A stretch of DNA of 43,938 bases from Microbulbifer mangrovi (lineage in GTDB: Bacteria; Pseudomonadota; Gammaproteobacteria; Pseudomonadales; Cellvibrionaceae): the NCBI RefSeq assembly GCF_002009015.1, contig NZ_LZDE01000325.1:1-43938 (forward strand), in the 5' to 3' direction. Position 1 is the first letter of the stretch; each line of letters begins with the position of its first letter. Under the pieces are notes generated by a model. The model saw nothing but the letters and a program-made list of their open reading frames with translations. It ran no database searches and was not told the origin of the DNA. The translations under genes and the position numbers were made by a program. Positions 33,278-41,559 of the stretch are shown here, piece by piece.

Positions 33278-33294
33278 ATGGCGCCCCCGGGTGG
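33278..33294 (-). repeat. attR-like copy at the tRNA-Arg 3' end
   Basis: The right copy of the 17-bp direct repeat covers the acceptor stem 3' strand, part of the T stem and the CCA end of the tRNA gene, plus one base outside. Confidence 0.8.
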
Positions 33295-33354
33295 ACTCGA
33301 ACCACCAGTCCGGACTTAGGAGGTCCGTGGTTTATCCTGTTAACCGACGGGGGC
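33279..33354 (-). tRNA. tRNA-Arg (anticodon CCU)
   Basis: The reverse strand folds as a complete cloverleaf of 76 bases with encoded CCA. The acceptor stem pairs GCCCCCG with CGGGGGC, the D stem GGTT with AACC, and the anticodon stem CGGAC with GTCCG around loop CTCCTAA (anticodon CCT). The T stem is GGTGG/CCACC with loop TTCGAGT. It reads AGG codons. A mobile element uses its 3' end; the tRNA stays intact because the element supplies that end. Confidence 0.96.
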
Positions 33355-33368
33355 CGGTGAGGGCGCAC

Positions 33369-33397
33369 ATTCTAGCGACTGTCGCCGCGCCTGTCAT
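33369..33397 (-). promoter_or_regulatory. Sigma70-type promoter of tRNA-Arg
   Basis: Read on the minus strand, ATGACA (-35) and TAGAAT (-10) are spaced by exactly 17 bases and lie just upstream of the tRNA 5' end. Confidence 0.65.
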
Positions 33398-33908
33398 GGG
33401 GGAGGACCGGCGGGTGTCCTTTCCTGAGCAGGCTGGGGCCCACGACGATGTTGTCTGGCAGGTTTCCAGTATCTTTTCCCCTGATGACTCGTCTCATTTT
33501 CTTCCCCTCTGGCCTCTCCGTTTGTCGCTTGCGTCGGTAGAATTGCTAGCCACTTCTCATTATTGATCATGAATGTCACCGAGGGTAACGTCAGATTGTG
33601 ACGGGTTACCTCTGTGCGTAATTAATGAGCGGTGCTGAGGGCCGTCTTTCCCCGGGGGTATTTTGAGAAAAACTGCCGCAATTTGGTAACAAATAGCCGC
33701 TATTTTTGCGTCTGACGCCACCCGTCGCGGAGAGACTTTTCCCGCCGGTGGGGCGTGTTGCTGTGGCGTGTGTAACCTTGCGAAAAAACTTGTTTCCACA
33801 GTGAAAAAGATGCTTGACCGGAAAAGTCAGAGCTGGCTAATCTGCGATTGCACAACAAAAACAGACAAAGTGTTTCTGCCTTGGCAGATCGAGATTGTGG
33901 AGTTTTCT
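33398..33908. other. Gene-free region between tRNA-Arg and the small acidic protein gene
   Basis: About 500 bases with no convincing gene; short open frames on both strands here lack codon bias or RBS. It probably holds the promoter and leader of the downstream small gene. Confidence 0.4.
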
Positions 33909-34082
33909 ATGAGCGGCAACGTTATCGAAAATGACATGGATTTTGATGAAAACGATTCCTCGTCGGAAGAGGATCTACTGTATACCCCTCACAATCCCAG
34001 GGACGCCCGCCGGATGGTCGAAGACAAGCTGGAGGAGATGCGTCTCAGACGGGAGCTGATGGATTTCCAGTACGATTTTTAA
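33909..34082 (+). CDS. Small acidic protein, PA3496-like
   Basis: This 57-residue protein is acidic in its first half (DMDFDENDSSSEEDLL) and has a charged helical second half (DARRMVEDKLEEMRLRRELMDFQYDF). That pattern fits the short gammaproteobacterial PA3496 family, named as a putative envelope-integrity protein, as far as I recall. GTGGAG seven bases upstream of ATG 33909 decides the start; a longer in-frame start at 33768 has no such site. Function is not established. A terminator follows further on. Confidence 0.7.
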   Translation: MSGNVIENDMDFDENDSSSEEDLLYTPHNPRDARRMVEDKLEEMRLRRELMDFQYDF

Positions 34083-34202
34083 GCTGGCAGGAATTTTCAG
34101 ACCAATTTGCGCATACCGGTGTATGTCCGGTTTTATACAGTGAGCTGCCCGACCGTTCTGAGCATCGCGTCTCTAGCAACGGGGTAGTCCTCTCCCAAAG
34201 GG

Positions 34203-34229
34203 AAAAGGGTGCCTTGTGCACCCTTTTTT
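34203..34229 (+). terminator. Rho-independent terminator
   Basis: The stem AAAAGGGTGC / GCACCCTTTT with a CTTGT loop runs into a T6 tract. It ends transcription of the small acidic-protein gene, about 120 bases after its stop. Confidence 0.9.
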
Positions 34230-34340
34230 CGTTTGTGGGCGTAACGGGCAGGCGACATGGTCCGGCACCCGTTTTCACGCCACCCGGTGGGGTGTATATT
34301 GGGTGCAGGCGTCAGGAATGGAAGGAAAAGGGACCTTCAG

Positions 34341-34685
34341 ATGGTAGTTTCCGACAGGTATGACAGCAGGGTGACCTCGGAAGTCTCGGAAAGCGGTGAT
34401 GCACTGATCATCCGCGTGGCCGGCAATTTCGATTTCAATATGCACCGGGAATTCCAGCGGGCCTATCGCAATGTGTCGCCGCCTCCCAGAACCTTCCTCG
34501 TAGATCTCTCCGAAACCGATCATCTGGATAGCGCTGCGCTGGGAATGTTGCTGTTGCTGCGGGATTACTGTGTGGAAGTAGCGAGCGAGGGCGTCCATCC
34601 GCAGGTGGAACTAATGAATGCCAATTCTCACGTGTCCCACATTCTATCCGTCTCCAATTTTGACCGGATTTTCAGCATACGCTGA
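34341..34685 (+). CDS. STAS-domain anti-anti-sigma-type protein (HsbA/SpoIIAA-like)
   Basis: The 114-residue protein is a single STAS domain: LIIRVAGNFDFNMHREFQRAY, then FLVDLSETDHLDSAALGMLLLLRDY, where S64 is the likely phosphorylated serine. Such proteins bind an anti-sigma or kinase partner and are switched by phosphorylation. The start at 34341 has AAGGAAAAGGGA upstream; in-frame 34257 has not. The next gene encodes a PP2C phosphatase/kinase-like protein, 14 bases on, the classic partner. This matches the Pseudomonas aeruginosa HsbA-HsbR pair. Confidence 0.9.
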   Translation: MVVSDRYDSRVTSEVSESGDALIIRVAGNFDFNMHREFQRAYRNVSPPPRTFLVDLSETDHLDSAALGMLLLLRDYCVEVASEGVHPQVELMNANSHVSHILSVSNFDRIFSIR

Positions 34686-34699
34686 GGGGCACGTTGCTG

Positions 34700-36481
34700 A
34701 TGGCTGCCTTTCGCGTCCTGATTGTCGAGAGCGATGCCAGCGAGGCGGCAGAGCTCAGGCACCTGATCCAGGGCTGGCGGCATACCGCTGCTGGCGGAAA
34801 TAAATTGCCCACCGACGTAGGCGTCGAAGTTGCGCCGGATATTGCCGTTGCACTGGAGACCTATGAAGAGTTTCTTCCCAATCTGGTGATTTTTGGTCCC
34901 CTTGCTGCGGCGCGGGTTGCCAGTGGCGATATCCGCCAGTTGCGACAAAGTGGTGGCATCGAGCCTGTTCCCATCCTGTTTGTTCACGACTTGACCGCTC
35001 CGCAGGTGCCCGTCGAACCGCCCACCGATTGTGACGATATCCTCACCAAGCCTTACAGCCCGCCCCTGGTACAGCTAAAGCTGGCCTCCATCCGGCGTTT
35101 CTGCGAATTCAGTCGTTCATTGATGGCGCAGCGTGACCGCTTGCGGCGGCACCATGCGGATTTCCTACAGGAGCAGGCCAATGCACGGGAAATCTTTGGC
35201 AATCTCGGCAACGAAAGCTGTCTGGACGGTACCCCGGCAATTCGCTATCACCTTTCACCGCGGGCGGTGCTGAATGGGGACCTGCTCGCGGCCACCTACA
35301 CACCGGACGGCAAGCTGGTGCTGATGCTGGGCGATTTTGCCGGCCACGGCCTGGCAGCAGCCGTTGGTGCGGTGCCCCTGACATCCATCTTTTATTCCAT
35401 GATGCCCCGTGGCTTCTCCATGAGTCGGGTGCTGCGGGAAATGAACCGCAAACTGCACGGTATTCTGCCGCGGCAGATGTTCTGTTGTCTGGTCATGCTC
35501 GAACTGGATCCTCGGCGCAATCATCTGCGCATCCTAAACGCCGGGATGCCCAGCCCCTGCCTAAAACGCACCAGTGGTGAGCTGCTCCTGCTCGAATCCC
35601 GGCATCTGCCATTCGGCGTGCTACCCACCGATCAGGTGGATACGTCGATCGTCAATTTACGGGTGCTTCCCGGGGACCGTTTGTACCTGTGGAGTGACGG
35701 CATTCATGAGGCGCGCAATAGCAAGGGAGAGCACTTTGGCGAATGCCGGTTAATGGAATTGTTGCGTGCGGATGGCAACAGCGCCCAGGCGTTTGACCAG
35801 ATCCTGATGGCCGTAAATGCCCATGCCGCAGAGCAGCACGATGACCTGTCTCTGGTGGAACTGGACCTGACCGACGACTCTCTTAACCGGAGCGGGTGTC
35901 CAGCGGCGGATCAGGCAGGAGATCGTCGGGGCGGGCGGGTCGGCAACTGGTCGATGCGTCTGCAGGTGACCCAGGAGGAGTTGCGCGAGGCAGATCCGCT
36001 GCCGCACCTGCTCGGGGTTCTGGCCCAGATGCCCGGTGCTGCGCGTTTTCAGGAAGATCTCGCGATTGCTCTCGGCGAGCTGTTTCGCAATGCCCTGGAG
36101 CACGGCGTGCTGGGGCTGGATTCTTCCATCAAAAATACCGATGACGGCTTCGTGCGTTATTACGACCTGTTGGCAGAGCGCCGCAGTGGGCTGCAGGAGG
36201 GGTGGGTAAGTATCTCGCTCAGCTGTAGTGAGGGTAAGCAGGGGGGCACATTGATACTGGTGGTGGAAGATAGCGGTAGCGGGTTTCCGGAAGTCCGTGA
36301 ACCCACGGGGGTATACGCGGGCCGGGGACTCAACCTATTACATACAGTGTGCGACGAGGTGAATTACTTGCCGGGGAGTAGCCGGGTAGAGGCGGTGATT
36401 CGCTGGGATGTTGCGGAAAAAGATCACGATACAGCGGAAGCGCATCGCAATGCCATACAAAACACGCCACTACCGGTATAA
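34700..36481 (+). CDS. Three-domain regulator: degenerate receiver, PP2C (SpoIIE) phosphatase, HATPase (RsbW-like) domain (HsbR-like)
   Basis: The 593-residue protein begins with a receiver-like domain that keeps the conserved Lys (K117, TKPYSP) but has Gly66 (VIFGP) where the phosphorylated Asp should be, so it is probably not phosphorylated the usual way. A PP2C/SpoIIE domain follows (LMLGDFAGHGLAAA, LWSDGIHEAR). The C-terminal GHKL ATPase has the N box ELFRNALEHG and G boxes VEDSGSGF and AGRGLNLL. One protein can thus both phosphorylate and dephosphorylate the STAS partner next door. ATG 34700 is chosen over an in-frame TTG at 34694. A TATAAT element at its end may drive the ccm genes. Confidence 0.9.
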   Translation: MAAFRVLIVESDASEAAELRHLIQGWRHTAAGGNKLPTDVGVEVAPDIAVALETYEEFLPNLVIFGPLAAARVASGDIRQLRQSGGIEPVPILFVHDLTAPQVPVEPPTDCDDILTKPYSPPLVQLKLASIRRFCEFSRSLMAQRDRLRRHHADFLQEQANAREIFGNLGNESCLDGTPAIRYHLSPRAVLNGDLLAATYTPDGKLVLMLGDFAGHGLAAAVGAVPLTSIFYSMMPRGFSMSRVLREMNRKLHGILPRQMFCCLVMLELDPRRNHLRILNAGMPSPCLKRTSGELLLLESRHLPFGVLPTDQVDTSIVNLRVLPGDRLYLWSDGIHEARNSKGEHFGECRLMELLRADGNSAQAFDQILMAVNAHAAEQHDDLSLVELDLTDDSLNRSGCPAADQAGDRRGGRVGNWSMRLQVTQEELREADPLPHLLGVLAQMPGAARFQEDLAIALGELFRNALEHGVLGLDSSIKNTDDGFVRYYDLLAERRSGLQEGWVSISLSCSEGKQGGTLILVVEDSGSGFPEVREPTGVYAGRGLNLLHTVCDEVNYLPGSSRVEAVIRWDVAEKDHDTAEAHRNAIQNTPLPV

Positions 36482-36482
36482 T
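36454..36482 (+). promoter_or_regulatory. Possible promoter of the ccm operon
   Basis: A perfect TATAAT at 36477-36482 with a weak -35 (CATACA, 17 bases away) overlaps the end of the preceding gene, 32 bases before ccmA. Confidence 0.4.
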
Positions 36483-36514
36483 GCCGGCTACTTTTTCATC
36501 AAACGCGGTGCACA

Positions 36515-37204
36515 ATGGCATCTGGACCTGCGCAAACAGCAAACAGTGGATCTGTTGACCTCGCTCTGAGTGCGCGGGAGCTCGCCTGTGAGCGGGACGG
36601 CCGCGTTTTGTTCGAGGGGCTGGGGTTTGAGCTGGCACGAGGCTCCGCGCTGCAGATAGAAGGGGCCAATGGCGCCGGTAAGAGCACACTGATTCGCACG
36701 CTTATCGGAACGGCATCCGATTTTACCGGCGATATCCTCTGGCGTGGAAATCGGTTCCCCGCGGCACTTCCCTCCCTGCGCGCATCTCTTCTATATATTG
36801 GTCACAACGCCGGTGTGCGGCGTGGACTTACCCCCCTGGAAAACCTGGCCTGGTACGGGGCTTCCGGTTCTGCGGCGATTGCAGCACTGGATGCGGTTGG
36901 GCTGTATGGGTTTGAAGATGTGCTCTGCCAGCAGCTTTCCGCCGGTCAGAATCGCCGGGTAGCGCTGGCGCGACTGTATTTGCCGGATGCGCCCCCGTTG
37001 TGGATTCTGGATGAGCCGCTCGCGGCCCTGGATGTCGCCGGCGTTGCCAGCCTGGAAGCCCAGATGAATCTGCATATGCAGTGCGGTGGTTGTGTCTTGC
37101 TGACTTCCCACCAGCCGGTAGCTATTGCGCCGCTTGCAAAGATCAACCTGGCAGACTTCCAGCCCTGTCGGGACGTATCAGCGGAGTGGATGTATGCGGG
37201 CTGA
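36515..37204 (+). CDS. ccmA: Haem exporter ATPase CcmA
   Basis: The 229-residue ABC ATPase has Walker A GANGAGKST (50-58), the signature LSAGQNRRVALARLY and Walker B WILDEPLAALD. It is first in the ccm run and powers release of the haem-loaded CcmE chaperone from the CcmABCD complex at the inner membrane. A 13- to 15-residue N-terminal extension precedes the first beta strand. The gene overlaps ccmB by 11 bases. Confidence 0.95.
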   Translation: MASGPAQTANSGSVDLALSARELACERDGRVLFEGLGFELARGSALQIEGANGAGKSTLIRTLIGTASDFTGDILWRGNRFPAALPSLRASLLYIGHNAGVRRGLTPLENLAWYGASGSAAIAALDAVGLYGFEDVLCQQLSAGQNRRVALARLYLPDAPPLWILDEPLAALDVAGVASLEAQMNLHMQCGGCVLLTSHQPVAIAPLAKINLADFQPCRDVSAEWMYAG

Positions 37205-37943
37205 ATCGGTGAAGCAATATAGCGGGGCCGGGGAGAGTAATCTGGGGGCCGAAGGCGCAGCCGCCCCCCTGCGTGTCGCAGGCTTTTACACCCTGTTTCG
37301 CACCGAGCTGACCCTCGCTGTGCGTCGTCGCTCTGATATCGTCAATCCGCTGCTGTTTTTTGTGACCGTGCTGGCCATGATGCCACTTGGCATAGGTCCG
37401 GAACCTGAAATGCTTGCACGCATGGCGGCCGGCTTGATCTGGGTGATGGCATTGCTGGCAACGCTCCTCTCCCAGGAGTCCCTGTTTCGCGGTGACTATG
37501 AAGATGGCTCCCTGGAGCAGCTGGCGCTGCAGCCCCAGCCTCTGTACTTCCCGGTGCTGGCCAAGGTGCTGGTGCACTGGTTGGTGACCGGCTTGCCACT
37601 GGCGTTGCTGTCGCCCCTGCTGGGGATGATGTTAAACCTGGGGGAAGCCGGCTACTGGCCCCTGTTCGTCTCCCTGGCGCTAGGGACCGCGAGCTTGAGT
37701 TTGATCGGGGCAGTGGGTGCCGCCCTGACCGTGGCACTGCGGCGTCCGGGCCTGTTGCTGGCGCTGATTATTATGCCGCTTTATGTGCCCGTGTTAATCT
37801 TCGGCACTGGAACGGTGCAGGCGGCCTTGGACGGATACAGTTACGGCCCGCAAATGGCAATTCTTGGTGCAATTCTGGCGGCGGCCGCGGCGCTGGCGCC
37901 ACTGGCGGCTGCGGGCGCCATTCGCATCAGTCTCGAAAACTAA
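37194..37943 (+). CDS. ccmB: Haem exporter membrane protein CcmB
   Basis: The 249-residue protein has about six membrane segments; FRTELTLAVRRRSDIVNPLLFFVTVLAMMPLGIGPEPEMLARMAAGLIWVMALLATLLS is typical of CcmB. An N-terminal extension of about 30 residues is longer than usual. ATG 37194 with GGAG upstream lies inside ccmA (11-base overlap), which indicates coupled translation. It forms the membrane part of the CcmA ATPase complex. Confidence 0.94.
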   Translation: MRAESVKQYSGAGESNLGAEGAAAPLRVAGFYTLFRTELTLAVRRRSDIVNPLLFFVTVLAMMPLGIGPEPEMLARMAAGLIWVMALLATLLSQESLFRGDYEDGSLEQLALQPQPLYFPVLAKVLVHWLVTGLPLALLSPLLGMMLNLGEAGYWPLFVSLALGTASLSLIGAVGAALTVALRRPGLLLALIIMPLYVPVLIFGTGTVQAALDGYSYGPQMAILGAILAAAAALAPLAAAGAIRISLEN

Positions 37944-38011
37944 CCCTTCTACGTACATTTCACGATAGCGGTACGGGAAATGGGGAACAGAAGGGCATAG
38001 GAGTACTTATT

Positions 38012-38761
38012 TTGTCCTGGCAATGGTTTCACAGATTGGGATCGCCGCGCTGGTTTTATCAGAAAACCAGCGCCTGGCTGCCGTGGCTGGGTGCAGCCAG
38101 TGTTTTGTTGCTTTCTGTTGGCATCGTCTGGGGGCTCGGGTTTGCGCCGCAGGATGCCAAACAGGGCAACAGTTACCGCATTATCTATATTCACGTCCCC
38201 GCCGCATTCCTTGCGCTCGCCGGGTACTACATCATGGCCTTCTGTGGTGCCATCGGCCTGATCTGGAAGATGAAACTTTCGTTCGTGGTGATGCGCGCAG
38301 CAGCGCCGATCGGTGCGGCGCTTACCTTCATTTCTCTGTTTACCGGCGCGATATGGGGAAAGCCAACCTGGGGCACCTACTGGGTGTGGGACGCCCGCAT
38401 CACATCCATGCTGATCCTGTTCTTCCTGTATCTGGGTGTTATGGCGCTGTCTGGTGCTTTTAGCCGTGAGCAGTCCGGCGACAAGGCCAGTGCATTACTG
38501 GCGTTGGTGGGGACGGTCAATATTCCGATCATCTACAAGTCCGTCGACTGGTGGTTCACATTGCACCAGCCCGCGACCCTGAAACTCACCGAAGCCAGCA
38601 CCATTGATCCCAGCATGTTTTACCCGCTGATCACCATGATTGCCGGTTTTTACCTTTTTTATGCCTGGGTGCTGACGCTTCACACCCGTAGCCTGATCCT
38701 GCAGCGCGAGTGGCGTACCCAATGGGTGCGCGAGCTGTTCGCACCCGCGGCCCGAGCTTGA
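38012..38761 (+). CDS. ccmC: Haem-handling protein CcmC
   Basis: The 249-residue protein has six predicted membrane helices and the Trp-rich periplasmic motif WGTYWVWDARITS that binds haem and passes it to CcmE. Two His flank this loop (IYIHVPAA and the later WWFTLHQP). It starts at TTG 38012 with AGGAG nine bases upstream; there is no better ATG. It is followed by ccmD at ten bases. Confidence 0.95.
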   Translation: MSWQWFHRLGSPRWFYQKTSAWLPWLGAASVLLLSVGIVWGLGFAPQDAKQGNSYRIIYIHVPAAFLALAGYYIMAFCGAIGLIWKMKLSFVVMRAAAPIGAALTFISLFTGAIWGKPTWGTYWVWDARITSMLILFFLYLGVMALSGAFSREQSGDKASALLALVGTVNIPIIYKSVDWWFTLHQPATLKLTEASTIDPSMFYPLITMIAGFYLFYAWVLTLHTRSLILQREWRTQWVRELFAPAARA

Positions 38762-38771
38762 GGGAGCTGCC

Positions 38772-39005
38772 ATGCAATTCCAATTTGACAGTTTCGCCAG
38801 TTTTATTGCCATGAATGGCCACGGCCCTTACGTCTGGGTTTCTTATGTCGTGGCGCTGCTTGTGTTGGTGGCGCTAGTGGTACAGCCGCTGCTGCGCCAA
38901 CGTCAACTGCGCCGGGACTTCGGTCGACAGATGCGCCAGGAAGAGGCGCGTCGTCGTACGGCGGAAGAACGCCAGCCACAGCCAGAGCCTACAACCGCGT
39001 CCTGA
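38772..39005 (+). CDS. ccmD: Haem exporter small subunit CcmD
   Basis: The 77-residue protein has one membrane helix (YVWVSYVVALLVLVALVVQPLL) and a basic cytoplasmic tail rich in Arg and Gln, as in CcmD. It stabilises the CcmC-CcmE interaction. Position between ccmC and ccmE supports the call. Confidence 0.9.
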   Translation: MQFQFDSFASFIAMNGHGPYVWVSYVVALLVLVALVVQPLLRQRQLRRDFGRQMRQEEARRRTAEERQPQPEPTTAS

Positions 39006-39057
39006 GCCTGAATGGCTCCGCAGCCGTTTTTAAAAATCGATTTATAACAGGTCAATC

Positions 39058-39507
39058 ATGCACCCAGCCCGTAAACAACGACTGATTCTGGTGGTTCTTC
39101 TGGTGGCACTTTCCAGTGCCGCCGTGGGTTTTGTCGCCTACGCGATGCGCTCCAATATGGACTACTTTTATGCGCCCAGCGCCTTTGCTGCCGGTGAAGT
39201 GCCTTTTGAAAAGCGTATACGTGCCGGTGGCTGTGTGGTGCCGGGCAGTATCGTACGCGACAACGATTCCCTCGACGTGCGCTTTGCGCTTACCGATGGC
39301 GAAGCAGAGCTGGAGGTAGTGTTCGACAAGATTCTGCCGGACCTGTTTGCAGAGGGTGAGGCTGCGGTGGTGACTGGCAAGCTGCAGCAGGATGGTTACG
39401 TGCGCGCAGACCAGGTGCTGGCCAAGCACGATGAATCCTACACACCGCCGGAAGTTGCGGAGTCCATGCGCGGTAAGGCGAAATGCCATGGAGATACCAA
39501 GATATGA
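39058..39507 (+). CDS. ccmE: Haem chaperone CcmE
   Basis: The 149-residue protein has an N-terminal membrane anchor (LILVVLLVALSSAAVGFVAYA) and a periplasmic OB-fold. The covalent haem-binding His124 and Tyr128 lie in LAKHDESYTPPEV. Its stop overlaps the ATG of ccmF (ATGA). Confidence 0.96.
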   Translation: MHPARKQRLILVVLLVALSSAAVGFVAYAMRSNMDYFYAPSAFAAGEVPFEKRIRAGGCVVPGSIVRDNDSLDVRFALTDGEAELEVVFDKILPDLFAEGEAAVVTGKLQQDGYVRADQVLAKHDESYTPPEVAESMRGKAKCHGDTKI

Positions 39508-41507
39508 GTCCTGAGCTGGGTCACTTTGCCCTGATTGTCGGTCTGCTGCTCTCGGTGGTGCTGTCGGTTGTACCGCTGCTGGGTACCTACACCGGTCGCG
39601 TACTGTGGATGGACACCGCGCGCCCGCTTTCGCTGGGGGTGCTGGCATTCACCGCACTTTCCTTTGTCTGCCTGACCGTGGCGTTCGTTAACAGCGATTT
39701 CACGGTGGCTTATGTGGCGCAAAACTCCAACAGCATCCTGCCGATGATTTATAAGATCACCGCAGTGTGGGGTGGTCACGAGGGCTCAATCCTGCTGTGG
39801 TTGTTGATGCTGGCGGGTTGGACTTCAGCGGTTGCCCTGTTCAGCCGGCAACTGCCAGATGTGCTGGTAGCCCGGGTGTTGTCGGTGCTCGGCATGCTGT
39901 TGATCGGCTTCTTCCTGTTTATCCTGCTTACCTCGAACCCCTTTGATCGGATCCTGCCATTTCCGCCCAATGACGGCAGTGACCTGAACCCGCTATTGCA
40001 GGATCCGGGCATGATTATTCACCCACCGCTGCTTTATATGGGGTATGTGGGATTCTCGGTGGCCTTTGCATTTGCCATTGCGGCACTGTTGGAAGGGCGC
40101 CTCGACAGCGCCTGGGCGCGCTGGGCACGGCCGTGGACGGCGATAGCCTGGTCCTTTCTCACCCTGGGTATTGCCCTTGGAAGCTGGTGGGCCTACTACG
40201 AGCTGGGTTGGGGTGGCTGGTGGTTCTGGGATCCGGTAGAAAACGCCTCCTTTATGCCCTGGCTGGTGGGGACGGCCCTGCTTCATTCCCTGGCGGTGAC
40301 TGAGAAGCGCGGACTTTTCCGCAGCTGGACTATCCTGCTCTCTATTTTTGCCTTTGGTCTCAGCCTGCTGGGTACTTTCCTGGTGCGTTCCGGCGTATTG
40401 ACCTCTGTGCATGCTTTCGCCACCGACCCCCTGCGCGGCGGGTTTATCCTGGCGTTCCTGGCGGTAGTGGTGGGTGCGTCCCTGTTGCTGTTTGCAGTGC
40501 GCGCACCGGCAGTGAGTGCCGGCAGCGTGTTTTCAGTGCGCTCCCGGGAAACCTTCTTGCTTGGCAACAACATCGTGCTGGTTCTGATCATGGCGGTAGT
40601 GATTACCGGTACCTTGTACCCGCTGCTCGCCGATGCGTTGGGCTGGGGCAAGATCAGTGTGGGACCGCCCTTCTTCAATATGTTCTTTGTGCCCCTGATG
40701 CTGGTGCTGAGCCTGCTGCTGGGGCTCGGTATCCACGCCAACTGGAAAGATAGCCAGATGGGCAAGCTGGCGAAGACCTGGGGTGTGCCCGCGTTGATGG
40801 CAGCGCTTGCGGCACCGCTGGTGACCCTGCTGGCGGGTGACTTCCACTGGGGTGCGATGCTCGGTGTTTTTGCGGGTCTCTGGGTGATCGCCTCCAGTGT
40901 GGCGGATATGCGGGTGAAGTCGCGCAATGCAGAGACTCTCTGGGCCGGCCTCAAGCGTCAGCGTGCCAGCTACTACGGCATGCATCTGGGGCATATTGGT
41001 CTCGCCATTTCCATACTCGGTGTGGCGCTGACCACCGTTTACAGTGTTGAGAAAGACCTGCGTATGTCGCCGGGGCAGAGTGCAGCGCTCTCCGGTTACG
41101 AATTTACCTTTGAGGGGGTGCGTCAGGTTCAGGGGCCGAATTACCGAGCTTCTGAAGGTGTGTTGATGGTGCGCAAGAATGGCCGCCTGGTTGCGGAGTT
41201 GCTGCCCCAGAAGCGCAGCTACCTCTCCGGGGGCAACATCATGACCGAAGCGGCCATTGATAGCGGCATTTTCCGCGACCTGTACGTGGCGCTGGGCGAC
41301 CCCATGGATAAAAATAACCTGGGCGGTGATTGGGCAGTGCGCCTTCAGTACAAGGCGTTTGTGATCTGGATTTGGCTCGGCGCGGCGCTGATGGCGCTGG
41401 GTGGTGCCATTGCGGTCGCGGACAAGCGCTATCGCAAGATCAAAGCGGCGCGGACAGCCAAGGTGGCCGCTGACGGTTCTGCAGATGGCTCCCTGGCCGT
41501 GACCTGA
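39504..41507 (+). CDS. ccmF: Cytochrome c haem lyase subunit CcmF
   Basis: The 667-residue membrane protein has the WWD motif WGGWWFWDPVENASFMPW, the His-bearing WGGHEGSILLW and IHPPLLYMGYVGFS, and many membrane helices. It transfers haem from CcmE to the apocytochrome CxxCH motifs. The ATG overlaps the ccmE stop by four bases. Confidence 0.96.
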   Translation: MSPELGHFALIVGLLLSVVLSVVPLLGTYTGRVLWMDTARPLSLGVLAFTALSFVCLTVAFVNSDFTVAYVAQNSNSILPMIYKITAVWGGHEGSILLWLLMLAGWTSAVALFSRQLPDVLVARVLSVLGMLLIGFFLFILLTSNPFDRILPFPPNDGSDLNPLLQDPGMIIHPPLLYMGYVGFSVAFAFAIAALLEGRLDSAWARWARPWTAIAWSFLTLGIALGSWWAYYELGWGGWWFWDPVENASFMPWLVGTALLHSLAVTEKRGLFRSWTILLSIFAFGLSLLGTFLVRSGVLTSVHAFATDPLRGGFILAFLAVVVGASLLLFAVRAPAVSAGSVFSVRSRETFLLGNNIVLVLIMAVVITGTLYPLLADALGWGKISVGPPFFNMFFVPLMLVLSLLLGLGIHANWKDSQMGKLAKTWGVPALMAALAAPLVTLLAGDFHWGAMLGVFAGLWVIASSVADMRVKSRNAETLWAGLKRQRASYYGMHLGHIGLAISILGVALTTVYSVEKDLRMSPGQSAALSGYEFTFEGVRQVQGPNYRASEGVLMVRKNGRLVAELLPQKRSYLSGGNIMTEAAIDSGIFRDLYVALGDPMDKNNLGGDWAVRLQYKAFVIWIWLGAALMALGGAIAVADKRYRKIKAARTAKVAADGSADGSLAVT

Positions 41508-41559
41508 TTCCGGCCCGCTTCACCAAAAGCCAGACTGAATTAAAGGATAGCGACGCCCA

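Larger units (their letters stand above)
23428..33294. mobile_element. Integrative element in tRNA-Arg(CCU), about 9.85 kb
   Basis: A perfect 17-bp direct repeat, ATGGCGCCCCCGGGTGG, bounds the segment at 23428-23444 and 33278-33294. The right copy is the 3' end of the tRNA-Arg(CCU) gene on the minus strand, so the left copy is the displaced tRNA end. Inside lie a tyrosine integrase next to the tRNA, an AlpA-like regulator, a PrimPol-DUF3987 protein, a small unknown and a large NTPase-nuclease, all on the minus strand. No capsid, terminase or conjugation genes are seen, so it is not a full phage; it resembles P4-like satellites or small integrative elements. Base composition and codon choice are visibly more AT-rich than the flanks. 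Borders are seen directly; mobility is inferred. Confidence 0.85.

Noticed and set aside
33243-33566. 107-codon plus-strand open frame over the tRNA
   Set aside because: It runs across the tRNA-Arg gene in antisense and has no coding signs.
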